A DNA stretch of 64,000 bases. It comes from Sipunculus nudus (taxonomy: Eukaryota; Annelida; Sipuncula; Golfingiida; Sipunculidae). Positions 49,023 through 59,811 of this stretch are shown here, one piece after another. The first letter of the stretch is position 1. The number at the start of each line of letters is the position of its first letter. The position numbers were made by a program, and so were the translations under genes. The notes beneath the pieces were generated by a model. That model was not told the DNA's origin. It made no database searches and saw nothing but the letters and a program-made list of their open reading frames with translations. The stretch is from the NCBI GenBank assembly GCA_026874595.1, contig CM049316.1, positions 77,285,676 to 77,349,675 of the forward strand, read 5' to 3'.

Positions 49023-49139
49023 GAAAAACCATTTACATTTTGAAAGTGTGGTTTATCATTCTCTGACCCCAGTAACCTGAAGACTAGCATCATGACCCAT
49101 AATGGAGAAAAACCATTTAAATGTGGACAGTGTGATTAA
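49023..49139 (+). pseudogene. Relic fingers 15 and 16 beyond the stop
   Basis: After the TGA the same frame continues EKPFTF, a second TGA, KCGLSFSDPSNLK, then THNGEKPFKCGQCD and TAA. Finger 15 has lost its first Cys (now Phe) and its first His (now Ser). Finger 16 stops after two Cys. These are former fingers now in the 3' UTR. Confidence 0.88.
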
Positions 49140-49849
49140 TGAAACACACCAGGATACAAACTTGGAGATAATTTGTTCTTGCTTGTAACCCTGGGTAAAT
49201 TATCCATGGAAAGAAAATTCGATTACAAAGACCTAAAGTCTACGAGCTTCATGCCCTTAATCACCTTGAATGTTTGAATCCTCCAAGCTTTATATTGGGC
49301 ATTTTATGAAATAGCTCATCATAGAAATGGGGTAACTTTAACTTTCCCAAGGTGGCACCAAGACCAGTTTGGTATTACCATATGGAAATCTCTTCTCCCA
49401 TTACAGTTGAAAGTAGCGCAGTTCACCCTAACAGCATAATTTAAGGGACGTTTATTTAATGGAGGGTAGATATAAAAATTGTGTATGTTATATGACACAA
49501 TATTGTTTCTGCTATGTAATTTATCTGCACAGTAAGTGAATAAATACTCGCATCTGAAAGAAAACATGTCTCTTGTGCAACACGCATTCAAATAATAGTT
49601 ATCGTACTAACCATTCAGGATTTACCTTCAAAGTCAAACGTAACATGTATGACACTAACAATCATATACGAAATTTTTACAATAACTTAAAAGCAAAGTA
49701 AGGCACATGGCCAATCATTTGATAATAATAGAGCGAAGTTATAAAAAAGATTTATTTCAATATATGAAATGTAAAACACAAATAGAAGCATGGGTGATGA
49801 AGGAAATAAAAGTAATTGTAACACATAAATAATTTACCATAAGTGACAA
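49140..49849. other. 3' flank of the zinc-finger gene, no other gene
   Basis: Ordinary AT-rich sequence. Candidate polyadenylation hexamers AATAAA lie near 49539 and 49803. No conserved frame. Confidence 0.5.
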
Positions 49850-52276
49850 GTGTAACACTAAAGCCCACTTGAGAGGTTTGTGATCTGTTTGAATCGTGGT
49901 GTGCTTGACAAGTACATCTCGAATTTCTGAACTGCCCAAACAATTGCCAAACACTCTCTCTGTCAATGGAAGAGTGATTTCTTTTTCTAGCTAGTAATTT
50001 TCTGCCAGCACAAGCTATCGTATGCATCATTCCATTGTGTTCCTGTATAAGGATACTTCAAATTCCGATTTCTGACGTGTCACATTTTAGGGAAAACTGC
50101 TTACTGAAATGGGGCAGCATCAAACTATGAGAATGAGTCAGCTTAACTTTAAGTGAGCTGTATGCATTCTCATGAACCTCTCTCCAATCTTACTTCTTAG
50201 GCTGTGCTTTCTGCGCTAGGTCGTTAGCAGAGCTGCTATCTCAGCATAGTTCAGCATGAACTTCTTGTATTAACTGGTAAGGCCTAGAAAGGTTTCTGTT
50301 TTTCTGTGCTCTGGATTTTCAAAAGAGCGAAGGATTTGTAGCTAGTTATCCGGTGCCCACAAGTTGGCCCAAAAATTCCATACTGCGGTAACCTACAAAT
50401 GTTTTTGCTGGTTTAGCCACAAGGTTGGCCTGCTCTAGTCTAGCTAACACTTCTCTGAGTGTTTTTAAAATGTTCTTCCCACGATTCCATGTGTACTAGC
50501 ACCTCCCACGTTTCCGCGTGTACTAGCACGTCGTCTGTGTAGCAGATCACATTCTGCATGTCGCTGGACAATTTCAGCTTCATGCGGGTAAATACTGCCT
50601 CTGCCATGACTAGTCTGAATGGCATTACCCTGAGCTTGTAATGTCTGTCAGGCGTTTCAAATGCCTCTAGAAATTGCCTCCAGACATCGGAATCTGCCAG
50701 TGCCTTTTGTAAGGTTGATCTTGGTAAAAGACCAGCTCTGGCTACTTACGTGAACAATGTTTCAGGCTCAGGCATTGGTTATCAATTATACTTTGTTCTA
50801 ACATCTCCTTTGATTTCTGATCGCATCGTCTATCTCAACTCGAAAGGAATACGATAAGGTTTCAACTTCACGGGAGTTCAGACTGGAGCCGAATATTACA
50901 TTCGATGACATTGGTGAGTTTGGGACATCTGTTTATACTTCCCCGCACTGTTTCAACAGATCGTGTACCTTGCGCTGTTGCCGTTTGCCTAACGGGGCGT
51001 TAACCTGTACTTCATGATCAATTTGGCTACAAACTGTTGATGTTAGAGATACGTGGGAGATTTCATCTACTCCCTCGATTTTAGTTCTCCGACTGAGGGA
51101 GATTCTGTTTCACAATCCAGTTAATCTGGTTCTCGTATGGATTCGTTTTTACTCAAGGTGAAGGCTGCTAAGACATGCTGAGGATCAGCCCTTGACTGAT
51201 GCCCTTGACAGACATACTCATGCATAACGAGCTAATGTGCATGTACCACTCAGCTTGTCCTGGAGATTAGGTACGTACTGATACGTAGTCTTGGTCTCTG
51301 CATCCGCATCACGTTTGGTCCACAGATCATGTAGAATGCACAACTCAGCTATAGAGCAACTCAATGTACGCAAAAAGCAGCGCGCTTAAATGCTTATCCC
51401 AATCTCGTGGTCTCTTTGCACCCATCCGCTGTAAAATCAGTTACAGTGTACTGTTGAATCTTTCCACAATCCCGTTACACATCGACTCGGGCTTACGCTT
51501 AGCCCTCTGACAAATAAACAATTATGCCCCATGCTGTTCAACAACGGAGTGAAATGCTCGCGGGGTAGACCTTGGCCTAGACTTGGTACTGGTCTGTGTA
51601 CATTCAAGCGCCGAAACCGTTACATATAAAGCAACGTGAGCCTCTCTACTGTTTTACCGTTCATACTATTCATGCATCAGCAAGTCAACTAACAGGTTCA
51701 GTCATCGCCTATACCCGCCATGTCGATCCAATGGTCAAAGTATCAACTAAGCTCTGCCGCAAACTGACTGGGAGTTTCGCCATGCTGTAGCCTACAAGTA
51801 CGAAACTTGTTTAGATAACCCTCATCAGTCATCTGGTAACGCTTTAAAAGAGCTAGCTTTTGCTTACCGTAGTTCGTGGCGTCACCAACTGCTAACTGCC
51901 CGTAAGTATTCAGCGCCCTAGCAGGCAATAAAAGAATAAAAAAATACAAAGCCCAGCTACCATGATCATAGTTCTGGCACATCGGTAAACGCTAAAAACA
52001 TTGTAGAAACCGGGTCTGAAATCCGTCTAGTTTATCATGCTGTTCGTCAAACGGAGATAGCTTGAGTTTCTGGACGGATTCCTTACTCCTCATCTGTGTA
52101 CTATCGCTCTAATCACCACTGCATGCTGATTTCAATTTCAGCATTTATATCTTGTGAGCTCTTTTAGCTTCACGCTCGGGTACTTCACGTTCACGTTCTT
52201 ACTCTCTCTGTCTAGCCCTCTCATTGCGCTCGGCGTCTTCTCGTTGCTTTGCTTTTAAAGCCTCTACACGTTTTTA
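49850..52276 (-). mobile_element. Decayed Ty3/Gypsy retrotransposon, gag-pol part
   Basis: On the minus strand, from high to low coordinate, I read a charged gag coiled stretch near 52265-52150 (LKAKQREDAERNERARQR). Next comes the gag core at 51982-51743 (LALLKRYQMTDEGY, GETPSQF), then a degraded zinc knuckle (CFICNGF) near 51625. Integrase-like pieces follow at about 51500-51190 (NGIVERFNSTL, LSALLFAYIE, TKTTYQYVPNLQDKL). Then come the region before reverse transcriptase, the RT at about 50770-50440 (MPFRLV, YTDDVLV) and RNase H near 49966-49870 (QTDHKPLKW). Many stops and frameshifts make it inactive. Ty3/Gypsy normally has integrase last, so the integrase position is odd. No 3' LTR was found. 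Confidence 0.85.
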
Positions 52277-55200
52277 GCGAACCTGTGAGCTTATGCGATG
52301 GTGTGGCGTCGTCCGTCGTCCGTTCGGTGTCCGTCGTCTGTACGTTAACCCATACTATCTTGAAAACAGCAAGAGTTAGCATCACCAAATTTTATGCAAA
52401 AAATTAGTCATCTAAAAAACTCCATCGGATTTTGCTTATTTTTTGGCTAACTGCATTTTCTTAGATTTTATAGGGAAAAAGCTTAAAAACCTTTAAAAAT
52501 CTTCTTCTCTGAAACTGTCCAGCCAAATTGTCCAATATTTCACAGAAATGATCCCTGGAACAATCTCTCTCAACTTTGTTCGAATGGTTTGAGTTCGGAG
52601 ATTTTTGGCCGAGTTACAGGAGGTTGAACTTAGTCATCTGTCCAAAAAAGCACTAAAATTTAAATCTCAGAAACGGCTAGAGATATAATGACCAAATTTT
52701 ATACCAATGTTTGTCACATATGTCATATCTGATTTTGAGGTATTGGTGGCGCCACCTACATTGATGTGTTTTTTACAAGCAAAAATGTAATTTTAAACTC
52801 TTCTAGCTTATACACTGATTTATGATGAAACTGTTCAGCTGATTGGTTTAAACTTTACAAGAATTATTCTATGGTAGGGTTCTGCCAGTTTTATAAGAAT
52901 AGATTGGGTAAATACAGTTTTAAAAAAGCATTGTAGCCAATTGAAAAAGGCTTTCTGTATTTGAGTACAGATTTGACTTCATGCAGCCAAGTCAAGAGGT
53001 CACTCAGTACAAACAGGTGGGGTCCAGACATCACCATGGCAACTGACCTGGCTCGGGGGGGGGGGGTGTATAGACAATGTGTCTAGACGTCTGGACACAA
53101 TGTTTAGATGCAGAATTCCCAGATTATTGGAACTATATCTTTCAACTGTTTGAAAAAAACTTGGTTTGCATTTTAAGCGAATCGGGTTTATCATCAGGTC
53201 TCATGTTATTGCTGCGCCTTCATTTTTGGTTGACCTCTTACCTTTCCTTGCTGCCCAATGTCCATTTGTGCGTCTGTTTCCACACATAAACCCACATATC
53301 TTGGGAACCTTTTGACCGTTCAGGCTAAAAATTTTGCACAAATGTAGCCCTTTGATAGCTATATAACATACACTAAAAATGGTGGCACCACCTTCAACCA
53401 ATTTTGCACAGCGTCCATCTGTTCATCTGCCTTGGGATAATATTACTCATATCTCAGCAGTGGACTGACTTATCCACCTGACATTTTGCAGGTTTATACA
53501 TTCTGGGCAGCTTTCTCGATTTTATGACAGGTGGCGCCACCCACATTCACATTTACTCTGTAGACATCCAAGCTCATATCTCGGGAACCGTTTGACCGAT
53601 TGGGCCAAAATTTTGCATGTGTATAGATCTTACATAGCTCTTTATTATAGGCAAAACTGGTGGTGCCACCTGGAACCACTTATGCACAGCGTCCATCTGT
53701 TAAATGCCTTTGGATAAAATCACTCATATCTCAGCAGTGGTTTGACTTATCCACCTGAAATTTTGCAGTTTTATACATCCTGGACAGGTTTCTCGATTTT
53801 ATGACAGGTGTTGCCACCTACATTCACATTTACGCTGCAGACATCTAAGCTCATATCTTGGGAACCGTTTGACCGATTAGGCCAAAATTTTGCCTGTGTA
53901 TAGATCTCACATAGCTCTTCATCATAGGCAAAACTGGTGGTGCCACCTGCAACCATTTATGCACAGCGTCCATCTGTTCATCTGCCTTAGGTTAAAATCA
54001 CTCATATCTCAGCAGTGGTTTGACTTTTCCACTTGAACTTTTGCAGGTATTTTACATCCTTGACAGCTTTCTCGATTTTATGACAGGTGGCGCCACCTAC
54101 ATTCATGTTTACTCTGCAGACATCCAAGGTCGTTTCTCGGGAACCGTTTGACCGATTAGGCCAAAATTTTGCTTGTGTATAGATCTCATATAGCTCTTCA
54201 TCATAGGCAAAACTGGTGGCGCCACCTGCAACCTCTTATGCACAGCGTCCATCTGTTCATCTGCCTTAGGTTAATATCACTCATATCTCAGCAGTGGTTT
54301 GACTTATTCACCTGAAATTTTGCAGGTTTATACATCCTGGACAGCTTTCTCGATTTATGACAGGTGGCGCCACCTACATTCACGTTTACTTTGCAGACAT
54401 CCAAGCTCATATCTCGGGAACCATTTGACTGATTGGGCAAAAAGTTTGCATGTGTATAGATCTCACATAGCTCTTCATCATAGGCAAAACTGGTGGCGCC
54501 ATCTGCAACCACTTATGCACAGCGTCCATCTGTTCATCTGCCATGGGATAAAATCGCTCATATCTCAGCAGTGGATTGACTTATTCACCTGAAATTTTGC
54601 AGGTTTATACATCCTGGACAGCTTTCTCGATTTATGACAGGTGGCGCCACCTACATTCACGTTTACTTTGCAGACATCCAAGCTCATATCTCGGGAACCA
54701 TTTGACTGATTGGGCAAAAAGTTTGAATGTGTATAGATCTCACATAGCTCTTCATCATAGGCAAAACTGGTGGCGCCATCTGCAACCACTTATGCACAGC
54801 GTCCATCTGTTCATCTGCCATGGGATAAAATCGCTCATATCTCAGCAGTGGATTGACTTATCCACCTGAAATTTTGCAGGTTTATTCATCATGGACAGGT
54901 TTCTTGATTTTATGACAGGTGGCGCCACCTACATTCACGTTTACTTTGCAGACATCCAAGCTCATATCTCGGGAACCATTTGACTGATTGGGGAAAAAGT
55001 TTGCATGTGTATAGATCTCACATAGCTCTTCATCATAGGCAAAACTGGTGGTGCCACCTGCAACCATTTATGCACAGCATCCGTCTGTTCATCTGCCTTA
55101 GGTTAAATTCACTCATATCTCAGCAGTGGTTTGACTTATCCACCTGAAATTTTGCAGGTATTTTACATCATTGACAGCTTTCTCGATTTTATGACAGGTG

Positions 55201-55788
55201 TCGCCACCTACATTCACATTTACTCTGCAGACATCCAAGCTCATATCTTGGGAACCGTTTGACCGATTAGGCCAAAATTTTGCATGTGTATAGATCTCAC
55301 ATAGCACTTCATTATAGGCAAAACTGGTGGCGACACCTGCAACCACTTATGCACAGCATCAATCTGTTGATCTGCTTTGGGATAAAATCACTCATATCTC
55401 GGCAGTGGTTTGACTTATCCACCTGAAATTTTGCAGGTTTATACATCCTGGACAATTTTCTCGATTTTATGACAGGTGGCACCACCTACATTCACGTTTA
55501 AGCTGCAGGCATCCATGCTAATATGCAACACACCACGCTCTATTCCCCTTGCCACTTAATCCATGCCTCACTTCACCCGTCCCACTCTGATTTCTGCAGA
55601 TACACATAGTGGCTTGTCGACTACCCATATTCTGGTTTTAAAATGTCCTCGTCCGAAACTTGCAGGTCAGAAACGTCCATTTTGCTGAAATCATAATGAC
55701 TAAGGTAGATATGCAGGACTTAGGAGGATCAATATTAAATTTTAAAAATAAACCTCCATTCATACTCCTAAACTTTGCACAGGTTCGC
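52277..55788. mobile_element. 3.5-kb satellite-bearing element inserted in Gypsy gag
   Basis: Bounded by an exact 11-bp inverted repeat (GCGAACCTGTG / CACAGGTTCGC). The left end continues AGCTTATGCGATGGTGTGGC and GTCGTCCGTCGTCCGTTCG, a hallmark of repeats I associate with molluscs. The middle holds eight 278-bp tandem units. On both sides the minus strand reads gag, so the element splits that frame. No target duplication is obvious and no protein is encoded. It resembles the tandem-repeat-bearing MITE-like elements described in bivalves; that link is by architecture only. Confidence 0.75.
53285..55525. repeat. 278-bp tandem array, eight copies
   Basis: ATATCTCAGCAGTGG recurs at 53448, 53728, 54005, 54284, 54561, 54838, 55116 and 55395, 277-280 bp apart. 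Each unit has GAAATTTTGCAGGTTTATAC, GACAGGTGGCGCCACCTAC (around the palindrome GGTGGCGCCACC), CATATCTCGGGAACCGTTTG and TCTTCATCATAGGCAAAACT. Adjacent units at 54.3 and 54.6 kb are almost identical, pointing to a recent duplication. Minus frames of 60-77 codons recur once per unit but end at stops, and unit length is not a strict multiple of three. Confidence 0.96.
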
Positions 55789-55886
55789 ATTAGGCCTGTA
55801 GGCCTTGTTTTAACAAACTCCTTTAAAGCCTCATCCTTGTACCCTAATGCCTGCCCATATTCAAGAATGGGCTTCAACGACTCCAT
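55789..55886 (-). pseudogene. N-terminal fragment of Gypsy gag
   Basis: The minus strand opens with ATG and reads MESLKPILEYGQALGYKDEA then LKEFVK, resembling the ..LGL.GEELK.FV.. opening of many Ty3/Gypsy gag proteins. It is cut off at the CACAGGTTCGC boundary; the next part of gag resumes at 52276 across the 3.5-kb insertion. Confidence 0.72.
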
Positions 55887-55989
55887 GTCAATGGCTAAAC
55901 TAACCGACTATGCAAGTGAACTGTGTAACATACGCAATAAATATGCAAACGGAAACTGCAACCGCTGACAAAGTTAACAGGTGGTATCC

Positions 55990-57260
55990 AAAAATCACAC
56001 GTGGGTTACACCGAAGATCAAAAGACGCACTGACAGACGGATGAACATCAAGTGTGTGATTTTAACGGCTGAGTACACTAATCAGAAGAAAAATACCAGT
56101 CGTGTGACCTCCGCAAGAAATCACCACAAACCAAGGTTATTTAATTAAACATCTCTTACTGTCAAATCTCTAGTCTGAATAATTGTTTAAAGTAAAACAG
56201 CATTAAACAGTAGGTTTCCATTTCAAAATATTAACCTGCAGTGCATTAACTCTACGTTAATTGTGTACGTATCAAGTCTCAGCACTGAATTTCAGTTTCA
56301 AGTATAACAGTACATTAAACAATTAAAAGAAGGTATATCAAAAACAATATGAAGATGTCACCTAATACTCTTCCCGACGTGAAGTTAGCTCCCAAACGGC
56401 TAAATCAATCCTGAAAGCCCGCTCGCCATTTAATGTCACACCAGTTAAGATGTGAAGGTCCTGGTTCTTTTTAAGAACAAACAAACTGGCTGAACGTACA
56501 CATAAAAAGAGGAATAAGACCTGTGTTAACAAAACAATAAACATTAAAATAAATTTACTTACATTCTCTGGAGAGGCGCTCCCTTTACAACAATAATGAA
56601 CATAATCGCATAAATACACAGGAGTCCAAATATAATGGAAACAGCAAAGATGCTGATCACTCGGTTGCTAACCTCTTGGTTATCGAGTAGACCCGTAACA
56701 CCGGGAAGTAACACTTTCCTTTATCCGTGGAGTTTCTTTAATCATCAGTCTTTCGCTGTGTTTACATGTTTCACAGTCCACCTTTTTCTGAGCGTTGAAT
56801 CACAGTCTCTCACAGCTGATATCTCCTGGAATCATCCAGACATAGTACCAGAATAAGCTTCCACACAGCAATATCCTGTACCTCTACTGTAATGCGTATA
56901 TAAAGTCCTCGGTCTGTTCCTGGAAGCGCACACAAGTATCAATCTTTCAGAATACCAGTCCGTCGGCAAAACGCGTTTTTTTTTTTTTTTTTTTTTTTTG
57001 CTTTGTCTTTTATAGAAAAATCACTTGAGACTTCCTAAGACATCGACTAACTACGTTAATAGACACCTCAGCTGTCTCTCAAATGTAACATATGCAGACA
57101 CCCCACTCCTTTCCTTATAAATGCTTGCTGACGTCACACCTCCCGATTATCCTCCAGCCACTCATTACTCCAAATAACAATCCGTCACTCACTGCCCTAA
57201 TATTAATAAGGAAACGCCTCTAGGAACAGAGGTGCACTTCCTTTGAAATCTATCACAAAC
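55990..57260 (-). other. Possible leader and 5' LTR of the Gypsy element
   Basis: This lies just upstream of gag on the minus strand. It has a TATA-like CATTTATAAGG near 57122, promoter-like spacing and a TTGGATACCACC stretch near 56005 where a primer-binding site could be. No second LTR copy exists in the window for comparison, so boundaries cannot be fixed. A 24-26-base T run lies at 56975-56999. A 73-codon plus frame and an 85-codon minus frame here are not convincing. Confidence 0.3.
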
Positions 57261-57574
57261 ACTTTTGGTCGCCTAAACAGAGGCGGATCCATCTAAATTA
57301 AACCGTACTGAAATTAACATCGGACGAGACCTTTGTGCTCTCGAACAACTAATCTACCCTTAAATTAACATCTAACGAGACACAAGTGTCCTTTAACCAT
57401 ATATCACACGTTATTATCTCTACATGATACTCCATATTAATGCACAATAAATTTTCATAACAATCATCTGGCTATTATCCCTACTACAATATGCAACAAT
57501 ACCTAAGTCACAATAAGTGAACCGGCCAGTCATATAGTATGGACTCACGTTATTCAGACGTTTTAACATAAGGA
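57261..57574. other. No gene recognised
   Basis: Short spacer between the possible LTR and the LINE relic. Nothing identifiable. Confidence 0.4.
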
Positions 57575-57930
57575 TGCGAGTCAGAAATTCATGTTTTGTT
57601 CAACTGTTTTGATGCCAAGGGACTGGCGGATATCTGTAAATCTACATTCATGATAAAGTTGCGACCTAAAATACGTACGGCTCGACTTAAAAGTGTCTGA
57701 AGGATAGTTATGCATGAGGAAGGTGCATTTTCCCCAGATTTTGTCAATATATTCAATATGCGGGTGAATCAGGCCATTGTACATTTTCATTGCGGGGCTT
57801 GAGGAATGTATCGGCTGCACCTAAATAGGGCACCTACTTTAGAGGAGAGGTTTCCACATACTTGTTCAGGATGACATCTGACAATGTTAGGCTTTTATTA
57901 AGCACTAACCCTTAGTACATGAAACTGTAA
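57575..57930 (-). pseudogene. Non-LTR reverse transcriptase C-terminal relic
   Basis: The minus strand encodes KVGALFRCSRYIPQ and, one frame over, KMYNGLIHPHIEYIDKIWGK. This matches the thumb region of Jockey/CR1-like reverse transcriptases (..L.RLR.YIP...LK.LYNSLI.PHI.Y...IWG). It continues with SSRTYFRSQLYH. The frameshift between the two parts and the short length mark it as a fragment. Confidence 0.68.
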
Positions 57931-58011
57931 GATTGTGTGTTAGGCTGATCGAATGCTGTAATATTCAGGCCCAAATCTCCATAGAACGGGACCTGAAGAG
58001 AACGGTTAATT

Positions 58012-59415
58012 GCTTGCCGGAAATCTTCGATTTCGGCAAGCATATTCGTCAGTTGCGTATGTCCATTTGTTGCTTGCCGGAAATCTTCTATTTCGGCAAG
58101 CATATTCGTCAGTTGCGTATGTCCATTTGTTTGTTGCTTGCCGGAATCAAAGATTCGGCAAGCATGTTGATCACCCGCGTATGTTTGTCTGTCTGTATAT
58201 CCACTCTCTACAGGCCTAAATTTTGCACCAATCGCTATGAAACTTACAGATAAATTGTAAGATCTGTTCTCCTCGGAGCCTTTTGTTTTTGGTCATGATC
58301 GGTCAAAGGTCAAGGTCAGTGTCACCAAAAAACCTAAAATCATTATTTTCTTCATATCTTCGTCAATAATTATCGTTGCTGCTTAATCTGTAGCTCATTT
58401 TATTCCTCATCATGTTAGCTTTCCAAGTGTTAGCAAATTATTCCAGTCAATGGTTACCATTGTAACGTATTTTTGGGGGAAAGGTCACAAAATTTGAATT
58501 TTTTTTCTAACTTTTCCATTTTTAGAGCTAGAGACGTCTGGTTTTTTTGCATCAGGAAGTTTTCAATCAGGTGTTTATCATTCAGTACCAAGTCTCGTAG
58601 AATCTCGTGCGATATCTCGTCAAACAAGATTTTTCGAGATTTCATTAAATATGACCTTGAGGTCGCCATTTTTTTATCTATGGCTTTGAAAATGACATAT
58701 TTTGTGTTATTTATGAATATCTTGAAATCAATGTTTCATTTTTTGGAAATAGCCACCAGGGGGCGTGGTACTTGAAACACTAACATATCATTTTTCTGCA
58801 ATATCTCAAGAATATTGAACATGTCACAATTTGTTTTGTCGCATTTAAAACTAGGATCATTGGCTTATTCCTGCGTACATGTAGCTTTGTGCTGCTGTTA
58901 CCATGGTAACCAATTTTGGGGTAAAACTTGGCAATCTGAAAATAATTAGGTTTTTGCTTCCATCTCTGTTCATATTTATACTACAAGGGTCTAATTTTCA
59001 GCATGAGGTAGCATTTCCTTGGTTCTAAGTCATTCAATTGCAAGTCTCGTGAAACCTCGCTCGGTTCATCGCCACATGAGAAATTACGAGATTTCACAGA
59101 AATGCTTATAACTTGGTCACCTTTTCGGCTAAAGAGGAGCATTTTTCAGCATTTTGTTGCGTTTTGAAAGCTTTACATGATAACAACACACATCTCGCCT
59201 ATAATTCTGTTATTTTAATGCTGAAAACCTATAGTTTTCAGCATTTGATAGCGTCTAACTATCTCGGTCACATTATGTGATTATATTGTAAGTTTCGTCA
59301 AATCTGGGATTGTTTTTTCTTCAAATAAAAAAAGTGCATCCTGTTGTTGTGACCATAAGTGGCGGCAGTATGTGATAGTAAATGTCGGCAGGGGCATTAC
59401 ACTTGACAGTTGGAG
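58012..59415 (+). mobile_element. Hairpin-led element with GCTTGCCGG ends
   Basis: It starts with three hairpins (58012-58041, 58072-58101, 58136-58163) of the form GCTTGCCGGAAATC..GATTTCGGCAAGC. The first two form an exact-spaced 60-bp tandem, the third leads into GTTTGTCTGTCTGT. The body has two diverged halves of about 470 bp sharing GTTACCATGGTAACC-like and CAAGTCTCGTGAAACCTCG-like phrases. The right edge is TGTCGGCAGGGGCATTACAC, resembling the GGCCGGGGCATTCGTG right end of the 59.8-kb element. No protein. The boundaries are inferred. Confidence 0.6.
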
Positions 59416-59811
59416 CCATGTTCTATGGGTGTGCGATGGCCCATGAAGAAGACTTCTATTGTGTTGTTATTGTCTTCCTTTGATTGTTGCTTCGTAAGCT
59501 TCACAGACCAGCGCCAACCACCTGGTTGCCACGTGTCCTCAATGTAAACAACCTTTGCTGATTTCCTATACTTAAGATATGTATGGTAGCCTGTTCACTT
59601 GTCCTTAGCTTGTTTATTGTTGGTGTATTGAAAAAAATGAATAAAATGCCATGTTTTCCTGCATATTGATTGAAAATGGAATAAAATCAAACAAGAACCA
59701 ACCAACCAATGTTCTGTGACCACTATTTCAGATTTGAGATGAGAACAATTCATTATTGCATAAACCACTATGACCAGATTTAAAAAACTTTAAAGTGGGC
59801 TAAATTTTTTT
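59416..59811. other. No gene recognised
   Basis: Spacer between the two hairpin-led elements; nothing coding seen. Confidence 0.45.

Noticed and set aside
53494-55346. Family of MVAGGTTSFAYDEELCEIYT-type minus frames
   Set aside because: One per 278-bp satellite unit, with stops between and variable unit length; no sign of codon-level constraint by eye, though a formal test would be worthwhile.
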